A stretch of 64,000 bases of DNA, taken from positions 36,270,001 through 36,334,000 of the forward strand of contig JBITNC010000002.1 in assembly GCA_050084985.1 (NCBI GenBank). The letters are read 5' to 3'. This document shows positions 47,226-58,894 of the stretch, one piece after another (the first letter of the stretch is position 1; every line of letters begins with the position of its first letter). Origin of the DNA: Nageia nagi. Taxonomy: Eukaryota > Pinophyta. The notes under the pieces are model-generated. The model had not been told where the DNA came from. It was given only the letters and a program-made list of their open reading frames with translations, and did not search any database. The position numbers were made by a program, and so were the translations under genes.

Positions 47226-47640
47226 AAATAAGCTCATGTTTTAAAAAATCTTAATTTTTTAAAATATTTCATTATGTATGCACATGGAGTAGAGAAAAGC
47301 ATTGTTGCAATTATAGTACAAAAAGATGAAAAGAAAGAAGAACATTTGATTGCCTTTCATAGTCAAAAATTACATCAACACTAGAAAAGGTATTAATTTA
47401 TTGAAAAGTAAGTGTTTTCCATAATGAAAGGGCTTTAGAAATTTAAGCATTATGTGTCCCATAACAAGATCCTTATATTCACTATCCATCCTGATATGAG
47501 AAATTATGTTATATAAGGGAAATTGGGTGAAGGAGATAATGGAATATGATGTAGAAATCAAACCAACCAGGCTTATCAAAGGTAAGGTTCTATGTGAAAA
47601 TATAGCAAAATCTTCACACATGATTACTATCATAGAGAAT
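47226..47640 (+). pseudogene. Element 3 RNase H (second copy, after the RT deletion)
   Basis: LKYFIMYAHGVEKSIVAIIV, QKDEKKEEHLIAFHSQKLH and VFSIMKGLQKFKHYV-like text (one Gln is a stop) match the standard gypsy RNase H/connection region. WVKEIMEYDVEIKPTRLIKG and VLCENIAKSS match the block just before integrase in Tat/Ogre elements. The first part directly abuts the RT remnant. Confidence 0.72.
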
Positions 47641-47719
47641 GAAAAACATCTTAATCAAGAGAGTGATTGGATAAAAAAAAATTATTTTTTATTTTCAAAC
47701 TGGTAAATATCTTGAATCT

Positions 47720-48965
47720 CTAGATAAGTTTCAAAGAAGGAGATTTAGGTTGCAAGATTTAAAGTTTGTAATGATAGATGACCATTTTTATAGAAAATAA
47801 TTTGACCAAACCCTATTAAGATGTGTAAATAATGATAAAGCCAAGAGAATATTGCATGAATTTCATTATGGATTCTTTGAAGGTCATTATAGTGGACCAA
47901 CAATTGTAGCAAAAGTATTACAAGTCAAGTACTATTGGCCAATTATATTTTAGGATTCATTCAAGATAGCTCAAGAGTGTGACAAATGTAGTAGATTTAT
48001 GGAAAAAATAAGGCAAGTAGCTATACCTCTTAAACCTATGGTGGTTGAGGAACCTTTACAACAATGGGGCCTAGACTTCATTTGTTTTATAAATCCTAAT
48101 TATTCAATAGGCCATAAGTTTATCTTGACTATAATAGATTATTTTACAAGATGGTCAGAAGCTATGCCATGAAAAAATGTAGATCAAAAGACACTAAAGG
48201 AAATGATCAAAAGAATAATCACTCATTTTGGTATCCCATAGATTATTATTTCAAATAATGGTCCTACATTCATTCAAGCTAATTTATTAAATTTTGTTGC
48301 TAAGTATGGGATCTATTGGTTATTCTACTCAAATTATTACCCATAGGATAATGGATTAGTCGAGTCAATTAACAAGAACCTAACTTGAATCATCAAAAGA
48401 ATAATTGAAGGGAATCCTAGATAATGGCATACATAGTTAGACTATGCATTATGGGTAGACAAGATCAATATCAAATTAGCTATTAAGATATCACCTTATG
48501 CATTAGTATATGGTACAAGACCCATGTTACCAATTCACCTTGAGTTACTGCATTAAAATTTCTATAAACAATGGAAGATTATGACTTTAAACCATTTCAA
48601 GCAAGCTTTAATCAACTTCTTAAGTTGGAAGAAGATCTAAACAAAGCATATGAATCTTTCCAACATCACCAATAGATAGTCAAGAAGTGGTTTGACAAGA
48701 AGAAGTATTCTTGGGTGAAGTTTGAAAAGGGAGATATTATCCTCAAATAGGATGAGGAAAGAGTAAATCTTGAAAAGCATCAAAAGTTTGACTTCATATG
48801 GAGTGGGCCCTATATCATCATTGAAGCAATGCAGAACAATGCATTTAGATTATAGGATATCACCAAATCTTAGGAACTACCTATCCCAATTAACAAGATC
48901 TATTTGAAACACTACTGGTGATAAGGTATTTCATAACACCCATCAGGAACTATGTAGTGTATATA
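47720..48965 (+). pseudogene. Element 3 integrase
   Basis: The zinc-binding start is HEFHYGFFEGHYSG, VKYYWPIIF-stop-DSFK and CDKCSRFM (H-H-C-C). The core shows QQWGLDFICFINP and LTIIDYFTRWSEAMP (first Asp), IIISNNGPTF (second Asp position read as Asn) and NGLVESINKNL (Glu). The C-terminal part gives PYALVYGTRPMLPIHLELL, then WVKFEKGDIIL, FIWSGPYIIIEAMQNNAFRL and PINKIYLKHYW. There is no chromodomain, as in Tat/Athila. Stops are nearly all at Gln or Arg positions. Confidence 0.88.
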
Positions 48966-49407
48966 GTTTATTTTATTAAAAAAAACTTGTAAATTTCTAT
49001 ACATGAATGTTCTTCAAGAAGGTAGGTAGCCATTAATGATAAACATTAATTAGGCATGGTGCATATTTAACACCAAATGCACTAGCAACTAGCAGTCTAA
49101 AGGATAATATTTAAGGAAAAAATCTCATAAAATCTTCTAATTATCATGCTTTACCTCTATTTTAATTCAATGCACTTCAAATTAATTCATTCCTTCCTGT
49201 TATCTACCAATTTGTACAATCCTTGAACCTCCACATTCCCTAGTATTAAGTGTCATTAATAAATATCTATCACCAACCTTGAATAAGTAAAATACATTTC
49301 TTATCTTCCTATTCAACACTTAGCCATTCTAGAGCATGAGTTTACAAAGCATTGAGCAAGGAAGAATAGAGTTATAGAGCTTTATAGAGTGTAGTTTCAA
49401 TTTCTAA

Positions 49408-52400
49408 ATGCAAACCCAAGATTTTAAGAAAATCGTAGACACCATAACAACATCCAGACCACCAACTCCAACTATCTCTGAGTAGGTAGATGCTAATATG
49501 ATTACCATCCAGAATGAATACCTTAAGAATGCTCCTAGAGTGAACTAGACTAAAATGGGGGTAATAAATTATATTGATACATGGAGGGTTGATCCTAAAT
49601 GAATCTTGCTACAACATATGAAGCCCGAGGTTGTGGGTAAAGGGAATTCATTAGCACACTCTAAGAGATATGTCATGATCAACCAAGGCCTAGCTTATTA
49701 TGTGCCCTATGAGTCATTCACTTACTTTGAGCTATTGTATTCAATGGCACACAAGCATAGCTAATAGGGTTATGAGATAGTGGTCTTCAAAGACTAACAA
49801 TCAAAGGAGTGTTCAAGCTAAAATCAGAATTGATATTGGACTACTCCCTTGAGTCTATTATTCAAGCATTTTTCATCCCAAATGACTGGATGTATCATGT
49901 GAAGAAATTGATTGAATTAAAAAAGTGAAAAGGATGATTTTTATAGGAATGATGATGAAATGATGAACTATATAGATGAAAGGTACTAAGGAAATAGGAC
50001 TATAAAGCTCTAGTTGAGCTATGAAGTTTCCTTGTTTGAGAAGGCACATTATAGAAAAGTGTTGAAAGCATTGGTAGTCATCCTAGGAAAGAAGACCCAA
50101 ATTGAAGCAAACAAAGCCATGGTGAGGATGACTTATAATATTACAAAATCACACATTTACAAATTCTCCACTTTCATCTCGAATGAGATAAGAATATGTC
50201 TTTTAAAATTTGAAAAATCAAATTTCAAGCATTTTTCATATCTTTGGTGGCTCCTAGTCCATCAAAATCTTAAAAAGTTGGTGGAAACAAGCCTATAAAT
50301 TCAGCCTACTATTGTAAACACTGAACTAGCCTTAATTGATTTGAGGGTACTAATATTGACCAAATTGCATGGGTCATATTATGAGTTCATGGATAACTTC
50401 TACGCATCGATGGTGCAAATTATGATCGAGAAGCATCCTAGAAGATTGAGCCAAAGCATCATATGGGAGTTGCAAAGGGGAAAAAAATTAGTGATTGGTA
50501 TTTTTTCAAGGATTGCACTATAATTATTAGGTATGGATATTTTGAAAACCTCTTTTTTCTCACTAAGTATGTAACTACCTAGTTGTATTCTATAGAGATG
50601 GGTAGAAAAATGTGTTCTATAGAGACTAAGTATGGCTCTGGGGGTAGTTTTAAATCCATTATAGATATACTAGCTACTACTAAAAATTTCACTTTGTTAG
50701 AATTAGGGTGTAAAGATAGCATAACTAATTTTATTGTAACTGCCTTGGATGTATGATCCTTTAGGGAAAATGATAAAAGTGATAAGGTCAAGCAAGAAGC
50801 ACCCTACCTTTGCTCATGAGCATAGACCTCATGTAGAATATTTTATGAATCAAACTAAACAAGAAGCTGAAGCATCACCATAATGGGAATTTTTACCTCT
50901 TAATAAGGCCTAGATGGCCCTTAAAGGGATCAAAAGATATAGGAATTGGGAAAAATAGATGGTAAGATTTTGCCTTAAGCTAGGAGGTACTCATCAATTG
51001 ATAGATTTGGTCCGAGGATCCAATAAAATTCATTATTTCATAAAGTTTAGATTTGAACACACCATAAAGATTCATCACATTGAAAATCAATTATTTGGTA
51101 AGTTCAGTTATGAAAATTATTGAGAGTTAGAGCATTCTAAAGATCCTTGCCAAAATTTGGTAAACCTTTTCCTTCAAATTTTCAAGGAAAATTAATTGTA
51201 GGAATAAGAGAAATAGAGACTAGAGAATCATTTGGATCAAAACAATTCGTAAGGAGAAAGAAATAAGATCTATCAAAGACAACTATTGCTTCACAAGAAC
51301 CCTCCCCAAAAAGAAGAAAAAGAATTCAAACACTAGCATAAAAATAACAAGACCTAGAAAAAGAGGAGAGGGAGATTCAGCAAGGCAAAGGTAATGTTCT
51401 TAGAATAGGTGGTTCCATAGTAGCTACACCTAGAGGTGGAGCATGACATGATGATGAATCTAAAAAAAAAGACTCTGACCTAATGACTAAGGTTGCTAAA
51501 GGAGAAAATGTTGTGGAAGAAGTAGAAGAAGAGACAAAAGTTCTAGCCTCAACCCCTCCCATGAGCCTAGAGCCAAAAAAATAGATCATGGCATATACAT
51601 TAAGTGTAAATACTCCTCAACATTCTTTAACTCCTATAGCCTTGCTAGAAGAGATTAGGAGCATTTTTTATACATAAGTAATAGAACCCATTGATTGGGT
51701 AACTTTTGTTAATAAGCCTCTTGTGCTCCCTGAGCAATAGTCAAGAATTTGGGGCAAGGTTACAGAAATGGGGGATATTAAAATTGCATAGATGTCTTTC
51801 AAAGAAGGATAACTAGACACTGCACCTATGGTTATTGTTGATGTAAATATGTAGAGTACATCAACTGCAAATTAATCTAGATTTCTTATAAATACTTCCA
51901 TGGTGACTGGTAAAAGTCTTTAGGCCATGGAGACTAAGATAGATAGATTAAACAAAAAGATAGACCAGTATAAGAAAGACTACTCCCTCAAAGAAAAGAT
52001 AGTTGTCAGGTTGTACAATCAGAAAAAATAATTGCTTGAAAAACTTAACAAGCAAAAATAAAGTTTGAAAAAATTTTGGGAGAAAAGAAAGCTAAGTTAG
52101 TGCAAATAAACTGATACAAGATTTCAAAGCTCAAGCTACAATAATAGATGCCCAAAATGCCAAACAAGTTGAAGTAGAATTATAAAAGATAATACAGCTA
52201 ACAAAGTGCTTACAAATGATTATACAAAGTTTTTGTTGATCATAAAAGGCTTTAAAAAATCCCTAGTGGAACAAATTAGAGAAAATATGATAAGTTTGTC
52301 ATAGTTACAATTGTTGAAAAATTAGATTGAACAAGCTATTTAGTAGTATAATACTCAAATTGCTCTCTATAAGCTAACTCTTGATATACTAAGATCGATA

Positions 52401-52950
52401 CTTAAAAAAATGCAGAGCTAGATGAGAGCCCTTATAGAAAAGGATATAGCTGCAATTACTTCCAAGCCTAGGAAAATAATTTTGAGAAGAGCCTGGGACA
52501 TAAGTGAACTCTAGAATTTGGTGTTTAATATAGAAATCAATAAACACCAGCTCAACATAAAGCTTGGCTTCATCAGTATATTTTTTCATTCTTTAATTGA
52601 ATTGAAAGTTCCAAAATTATAGGAGGAGTAAGATGTACAAGGTAGTGCTACAAGATGGGTGGCCAATACCATTCAATTCTGTAATAATCATTTTCTGATA
52701 AGTAGATCTCAAACTTACAGTAAATAAATAACCTTGCTCAAGAGGTAATTGCAAGATTCTTGCATGCTACAAGGCTACAGAATGTGCTAATAGGGTTTAG
52801 AGTAGAGACTATAAAAATACAATTTTTTTTAACTTTATCACTAGTTGATTATCAAGGCCTAAAAGAGTTAAATAAAAAAATTCAATCTTTACTTCTTAAG
52901 GAACTAGTTCTACCATCGAAGACTTTTGCAAAAGCTTGATTTGAATAAAA
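49408..52950 (+). pseudogene. Large extra ORF of element 3, function unknown
   Basis: From the ATG at 49408 (MQTQDFKKIVDTITTSRPPT) a protein-like frame runs for about 3.5 kb between integrase and 3' LTR. Readable parts: GVINYIDTWRVDPK, GNSLAHSKRYVMINQGLAYY, YEVSLFEKAHYRKVLKALVV (open 50014-50295), TKLHGSYYEFMDNFYASMVQ (open 50341-50520), FKFSYENY-type text, then a Lys/Glu-rich tail. It ends with heptad-like QGLKELNKKIQSLLLKELVL and PSKTFAKA (about 52850-52930), suggesting a coiled coil. Tat-lineage elements are known to carry extra ORFs in this place; I recognise no domain in this one. If intact it would be roughly 1,100 codons. It has about as many stops as pol. Confidence 0.6.
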
Positions 52951-52984
52951 AGCTAGGAGCAGCAAGTAGAGGATTCTATTCTCC

Positions 52985-52996
52985 AATAGGGGGAGA
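52985..52996 (+). other. Polypurine tract of element 3
   Basis: AATAGGGGGAGA lies 21 bases before the 3' LTR start. It is the only G-rich purine run near this edge. Confidence 0.55.
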
Positions 52997-53017
52997 TTCT
53001 AAGAGCCACCAAAAGAT

Positions 53018-54859
53018 TGTATTCTTTCAAAATTACACTCTAAGTATGGGGTAATATTATAACATTCCTTATTCTTTCATTCTTTTCAATAAATATTTTC
53101 TAACTCTTGCTTTCTCTCCCCCTTTCACATGTATTTAACCTTTTATCAATATTGTGTCAAGTCTAAAGAGTTTCGAATGTTATCAGTATCTAGGTATCAT
53201 TCATATATGTGTTAGCCTTAGGTATTTTATTCCAAAAGGTCTAGTTACTATCTAGCAAGTATTGTGTAAGTCCCTAGGAACTATGTGTATAGAAGAGTCA
53301 TCATTCATGAAAATTTTATCTAAGTCATGATCGGGAACAATGTACCATTTTTAGGTAGTATTGTAATAAGTTTAGGAGTTATTATAAATATAAATCTAGG
53401 ATTTGTTGTATATATAAGTTCAAGTCATGTCTAGAACTCTAGTGGGTGATATCATAGAACCTACCATTCTTAAAGAGCTCTTTACCCAATAATGAGAATT
53501 TACAGGGGATGTTTCAAGTTGATCAATTAGAGTCCACCAATTTTTAGTAATGATGTCACTATATTTGTGTGAAATCAATGGGTCTTGGTATAAGTAATAA
53601 CAGGAACTATTTCATTCAGTGGGAGATATTTTATAAAAGATCAAAAGGAACCCATTGATTTTGAGCATTGATATCAAAACTTTTAGCTAAAATCATTAGG
53701 TCCTAGAATAATGAATGGTGGGAAGTACCACACTAGTGGGAAATATCATATTCAATAGAAGATAATACATGAAGGTAATCAAATAGAATCAATTGATTTC
53801 CAATGATGACATCACACCTCCTACTAAAATCCATAAGTGCTATGAGAAACTTGATCATTATTAGAGCTTGACAAGGAGAATCAAGACACGCTAGAATGAT
53901 AAAAGAATAATGGGTAAGAAGTAACACTCGGGTCCACTTGATCCTATAAATGTGTCGAATATGACTCATTTACACATGATAGTGGTATTTTCTTCTTGGA
54001 CTTAAATGATATACTATTCATTGCCCACATTATTCCATACAACCAAAAATATAGTGATGGTCATTAATGGTTGTAGAGAAGTAGATACCAAGAGCACAGC
54101 ACTAAATGGTACTAATCAAGTTATAGATAAGTGAATCTTCAATTAGCTATAGAGCTAAGAGAGAGTAGTCAATGATAAATCAGGAAGATTATGGCTCAAT
54201 GAGTACAATAGCTCAAAAATTTCAAATTCCCAAACTATGGTGATGTTGGTACTTATTTACTATGTAATTTAACGTAATTATGATATTAATTATAAATAGT
54301 TTTCCTTACTATTTTTAATCAAGAGGAGTATTTATGTATATTAATGATAGATAACCACCCAAAAGGGTGTGTAAATGTATAAATAGTGGACTATTATAAG
54401 TACATCAGATATTTTAGTAAAATTGCCCAAGTCTATGAGATCTTTTCATATATGATAATGCAGATTGATAATACTTTGCCCTTTATGAAAAGTGGTTGTT
54501 TGTTACATTTTGTGAATGTTATGTATGAAATTATGTCTTAAGTTATGGCTATGCCTTATGATTATGAGATCCCAGGGGTAAGATAGTTCACTATTCTTAA
54601 TCTTGGTTATGGATTGCTACCTATGCTGCAATGCTCAAGCTATATAGTTCTTGTTTACATTTAGTTTAATGTATTCGTCTCTTTCTTATTACTTTCAAAC
54701 TTTACAATATATAGGAACCAACCTACAAATTCAATATTGAGAAAAAAACTAACACAAACACATTTCCACCATCTTCTACTCTTTCAGGGACCCTACTATT
54801 ACAAGTGATGGAGAACTCGACCAAACCAAACCCTTGAGGTTACATCATACCAATCAACA
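53018..54859 (+). repeat. 3' LTR of element 3
   Basis: It begins TGTATTCTTTCAAAATTACA and ends CATACCAATCAACA. Length is 1842 bp and it pairs with 41725-43629. It keeps a TATAAATA box at 54378-54385. Confidence 0.88.
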
Positions 54860-55420
54860 CATTGCTATTTTGAGAAGTTAGTTTATTTGCTTTTTTCCTT
54901 CTAAGTTCATTCTCTTTTAGTAGCATAAATGGTCCAATCATATATATTCTTTCATGTTCAAGTTTATTGATAAATTCTAACATAAACCATAATTGTTTAC
55001 CTTCATTAGCCTTATAAAAGAAATCAATTTCTTGAGCTTCAAAAATAGCTTCAAATTTTATTTCATACCCTTCTTTTGACCAATTAGGATTATGTACATA
55101 AGCATCATTAATTATAGTAGAAACTTGTTTAGTAATATTTTATGCAATATCATCATCACACAAAATGCTCTTACCTTTATCCATATTATAACACTTAGGA
55201 ATCATAATTGAATTATGATATTCATAATAGGTTACTAGAATTTTAGATTTTGCTTCATTCTCATCATCGACTTCCTCAATAATCTTCTCTTTTAGGGGTT
55301 CAAGATCCTTTATTTCCATGCTATTAGTAGCATGTGCATGGTCCACACCATTAATGACATCTTTCTTGATGATAGATGCCCTCCATTTTATGGACCCTAC
55401 ATTTTCATAAGAAAATCAAC
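54860..55420 (-). pseudogene. Element 5 gag, N-terminal part
   Basis: On the minus strand: an acidic segment in the open frame 55346-55140 (SMEIKDLEPLKEKIIEEVDD), then NITKQVSTIINDAYVHNPNW, IKFEAIFEAQEIDFFYKANE, WFMLEFINKLEHERIYMIGP and LKENELRRKKANKLTSQNS up to the insertion point of element 3. The charged and coiled N-terminus is followed, across the insertion, by the gag core at 41724-40640. Confidence 0.65.
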
Positions 55421-56002
55421 TATGTTAGGATTACAAAGTTGAAGCACTTGCTTCTAATAAATCATAATTTGTTAGAATATCTATAACCTCTTCAGCATAG
55501 ATAATAATTCAACTTTTCTTTATTAGATAATAATTCCTTTATTGATCTAACATGGCTAGGAGTGTTATCTATTTCTTCAATTTCAACATCATTATTAGAA
55601 GTATCACCATGGCTTCCCAAACATATATTATAATTTCATAATCAGTAAAAGACATATTAACCTTATTAGGGTTTTATCTAATAATATCCATTCTTTTACT
55701 AGAACTTGTAGATTTGGTATCATTATCCTCATTAGTATCCATTCTATAATTGGTATTAGGCTCTTGCATAGTTAAATCATGGTTAACCCTAATACTTTTG
55801 TTGATCTCATCAAAATGGACCTTACTTCTAAAAGCCCTAGGTTGTTTTTAATTCAAATTCATCTTTGGAATATAGGTAGAATAAACTTTAATTTTATCAT
55901 TTTCTCAAGCCATTACTCTAAGCACCTCGGGTATATAAAGATACAATAACATGAATGGATTCATAACTCTTAATAAGGGATGCCCTAGAATGGAGAAAGT
56001 TA
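55421..56002 (-). other. 5' leader of element 5
   Basis: Minus-strand leader between primer-binding site and gag. Partly protein-like on the minus strand, with many stops; gag may start within it. No other feature was recognised. Confidence 0.4.
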
Positions 56003-56011
56003 GGTTCACCA
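56003..56011 (-). other. Primer-binding site of element 5
   Basis: On the minus strand TGGTGAACC follows the 5' LTR after a 3-base spacer. The left-edge element has TGGTGAAAC in the same place. The matching tRNA was not identified. Confidence 0.6.
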
Positions 56012-56014
56012 AAA

Positions 56015-56725
56015 TGTAGAATCTAAATTGTGTAAAATATTAATATACATAATAAATAAAATGATCTACAATATAAGAAAAGATAGATATGTACACTATA
56101 TCAAATACAATAAATATACATAAAAAGCATGCACCTAATATGAAGTGTATGTACAATCCTCAAAAGCAAATGGAAATGAATCTTCAGAGGATTAGGGTTA
56201 GATTGGAGGTGAGCTTGTGATGGATATTTGTATGCATAGTCAATATCATCGACCACCAAAATCTAGAATCCTCAAGATGCACATCATTAACAATGTTGAA
56301 TATGTAGAATTATGAAGTGTGCCAAAGATAGAAAGTTTCAAAGCATAAAGTATAACAATTTTCCTTAATAGGTGGCATCAAGAGACACCATTTCTTAATG
56401 AATATTTTGGTAGACGACCACCTATCAAAGATCTTATCATATCAAACAGTTTCAATCTATGGAGGTTAACCTATTCCACTCGCATATATAGCTTGCAAAG
56501 ATATTAAAAGGAGTGAAGGTTGACCTTTAACAATAATATAATCATTGTTGTATTCAAGATACTTTAAAATATGAACCATGATAAATCATATAAAATTTAA
56601 TATAGCACATGGCATTGCATTTTAATATCAACTTTATCTTGACATTTGTAATATTGCAATAAATCATTTAAGAAGTCTAAATATGATTTATTAAATAAAT
56701 AATGAATCATTTTTAGGCATCTACA
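56015..56725 (-). repeat. 5' LTR of element 5
   Basis: TGTAGA...TCTACA ends. It is the partner of 34849-35566 and is followed by TTGTA, the right copy of the target duplication. Confidence 0.9.
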
Positions 56726-56730
56726 TTGTA

Positions 56731-57114
56731 AACAAGTGACCAATGATAATAAAAATGATGGGTCATGGAAGAAAATAAAATAATAATATGTGAAAGGTAA
56801 TATATGTAAATTTATTCTAATTATAGTTCATAACTTTTTTTATAGAGTGAAATAGAGTAGGATAAGGAAAAATAGGATGTTAGGCATATTAATGAATTCT
56901 TTATTTATATTAATCTAACTATTGAGATGAGTATAAGGAATATGTTTTTTTTTTATTGTATCAATGTTATGCTTAAATATGAAAATATATAAGGTATATA
57001 TAATATTGAATTTTTTTGTGAAATATAGTATGCCATCTATATTTTTATTTTATGCCTATGTGGGATGGAATGGTTAGTTGTTTGTATTTAAAAAAATGTT
57101 ATAATAGTAAAAGG
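56731..57114. other. Unassigned spacer
   Basis: AT-rich sequence between element 5 and the solo LTR. I see nothing in it. Confidence 0.3.
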
Positions 57115-57835
57115 TGTAGACACCTAAAAATGATTTTATATTCATTATAAATTCATATTTAGTATCTCTAAGCAAGATATTATTTAAATTGTTCAATTAT
57201 TAAGATTTATATGTTAATAATATATTAATTATGTATTAATAAATGTAAATTATCATTAATAATAATTATATTGAGAAATATCTTAAGATTATCATTATTA
57301 TCTTGTTATTGTGGAATTTCATCTAATACTCTTCTTTTTGACTTACAACGTGTAAAAGGAGGAGCAAACCAATGCTTTCCCTATCAAATCTCATATGATA
57401 TGGTCGACTAGGAAAATATCATAAAATTATTCCTGGTATCTAGTCTTTAAATTGCCTATCTAATTTAGATATGTTACACTTTTGAGCTCTTTAATACTTT
57501 ATATTTTATGTGCATGATCTAGTTCATGAAATACAAAAATATATTGACAAATTTATTATGACTTATATAACATTAACAATTATGTTCTAATATATTTGGA
57601 GTGATAGATATGAGAGATGACAAACCTAGATTTGAATAATTGAATACTTTTATATTGCTCATTGTGGATCTGATCCAATCCATAGTTATTCATTACCAAT
57701 TCTCGTGAGGATTGCTTCTAATCAAGTGCACATACTCTCGATTATATTTATTAATTAGGACTTGAATGATGTTGTACTCATAGAAAGTATTTAATTATAT
57801 TTATTTATTAAACATAATTATTTTTATTATCTACA
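57115..57835 (+). repeat. Solo LTR related to the element-5 family
   Basis: It starts TGTAGACACCTAAAAATGAT, as the element-5 LTR does on its own strand (TGTAGATGCCTAAAAATGAT), and ends TCTACA at 57835. Length 721 bp is within 10 bp of the element-5 LTRs. AAGG flanks both sides (57111-57114 and 57836-57839). There is no polypurine tract before it and no TGGTGAA after it, so it stands alone. Confidence 0.6.
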
Positions 57836-58520
57836 AAGGGATAATATTGTAATATTTTCTTTGTGTTTGGCTTTATTCTTAGGTTGGTTAAGTTATAAGC
57901 CATTATTGTTTCTAATTTGATAAGTTGATATTTTGGTTTTATCTCAATAAGATTTCATTTATATATTTTTTTATAATGTTGGTTTTGTGGCTTTGGCTTT
58001 TATTGTAATCCTTTTGACCATTTAGTTAATTTCAACTATTATGAATGATTGATGGGATTATATTCATTTTATTTAACTAAGTTCTTCCTAATAACATTTT
58101 ATATGGTATATTCTTAATTACATGAAATAATACAAGTATGTTTTCATATCCTATTAGGATTCAAAATATGATGATAATAATAATATTTTTAGCATCATCA
58201 AAGCTTTTGATAATAGTATAGGGAGTTAGATAATAGTTTCTATTTGAAATACTTATATAAAAAAATACTATAGCAATTCTTAGTTAAGGAAATGGATAAT
58301 AAATATTAAGGATTTGGACTTTAGGATGATGAAAGGAAGCTACCAATCGATTATTATATTCCAAATTTAGGAATAAATCTTCTAGATAATGGACAAGATT
58401 AAGGAGAAGAAGAATTTTGGTCAATAATTTAGCTAACTACAAGAGGAATGTTAAGTGTTAAAGTAGGATAAAAGGATATGATTCTTTTTTAGGAGTATCT
58501 TTATACATTATTAAAACATG
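57836..58520. other. Unassigned sequence left of element 4
   Basis: AT-rich sequence with no LTR-like match to element 2, although element 4 should have its 3' LTR here. Confidence 0.4.
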
Positions 58521-58569
58521 TATATAAAACATGTGTTGATTATCATTACAAAATAGAGCATGCACACAT

Positions 58570-58780
58570 GAGTTATTCACATATGGATAAATGAATAGTG
58601 CCAAAAGACACATAAGAGTTCCTCACACATGGATAATTGAACAATGCTAGATTGACCAAAAAATAGAGTATGTACATATGAGTTCCTCACATATGGATAA
58701 CTAAATAGTGCTAAAATACACAAGAGTTTTTCACATATGGATAACTAAACAGTGCTAGATTGGCCAATTTGTACAACAAA
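58570..58780 (-). repeat. Short tandem array in the 3' region of element 4
   Basis: GAGTTxxTCACATATGGATAAxTxAAxAxTGCxA starts at 58570, 58616, 58680 and 58724. The alternating spacings (46, 64, 44) give a higher-order period of about 109 bp. Diverged copies exist in element 2 at about 19040-19180. Confidence 0.7.
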
Positions 58781-58894
58781 TTTCTCACATAGAGCTTACT
58801 TACCATGAAGATGTAAAACAAAATCAACACTATACAGTATAAAATCCTCTTAGAGGTGAAGTTGTCATCACAAACATGAATTCAACATAAAAAT

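Larger units (their letters stand above)
41725..54859 (+). mobile_element. Ty3/gypsy retrotransposon of Tat/Ogre type (element 3), nested in the gag of element 5
   Basis: Long LTRs (41725-43629 and 53018-54859) flank a 9.4-kb internal region on the plus strand with gag, protease, an upstream RNase H-like domain, RT remnants, RNase H, integrase and a large extra ORF. Flanking pentamers are CATTA (41720-41724) and CATTG (54860-54864), a target duplication with one change. The host reading frame of element 5 gag resumes on the far side. Gypsy identity follows from integrase after RT/RNase H. The long LTRs, the extra ORF and the second RNase H point to the Tat/Ogre lineage. Confidence 0.88.
34849..56725 (-). 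mobile_element. Ty3/gypsy-type non-autonomous element (element 5) with antisense PMD gene, host of element 3
   Basis: LTRs at 34849-35566 and 56015-56725 are direct repeats with TGTAGA...TCTACA ends. They are flanked by a perfect 5-bp duplication, TTGTA (34844-34848 and 56726-56730). Primer-binding site (56003-56011) and polypurine tract (35567-35580) place the element on the minus strand. Subtracting element 3 leaves about 8.7 kb. Inside are gag (55400 to 54860, continuing 41724 to about 40640), no recognisable protease, RT or integrase, and an opposite-strand PMD/coiled-coil gene. It must have relied on another element's pol to move. Confidence 0.85.
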
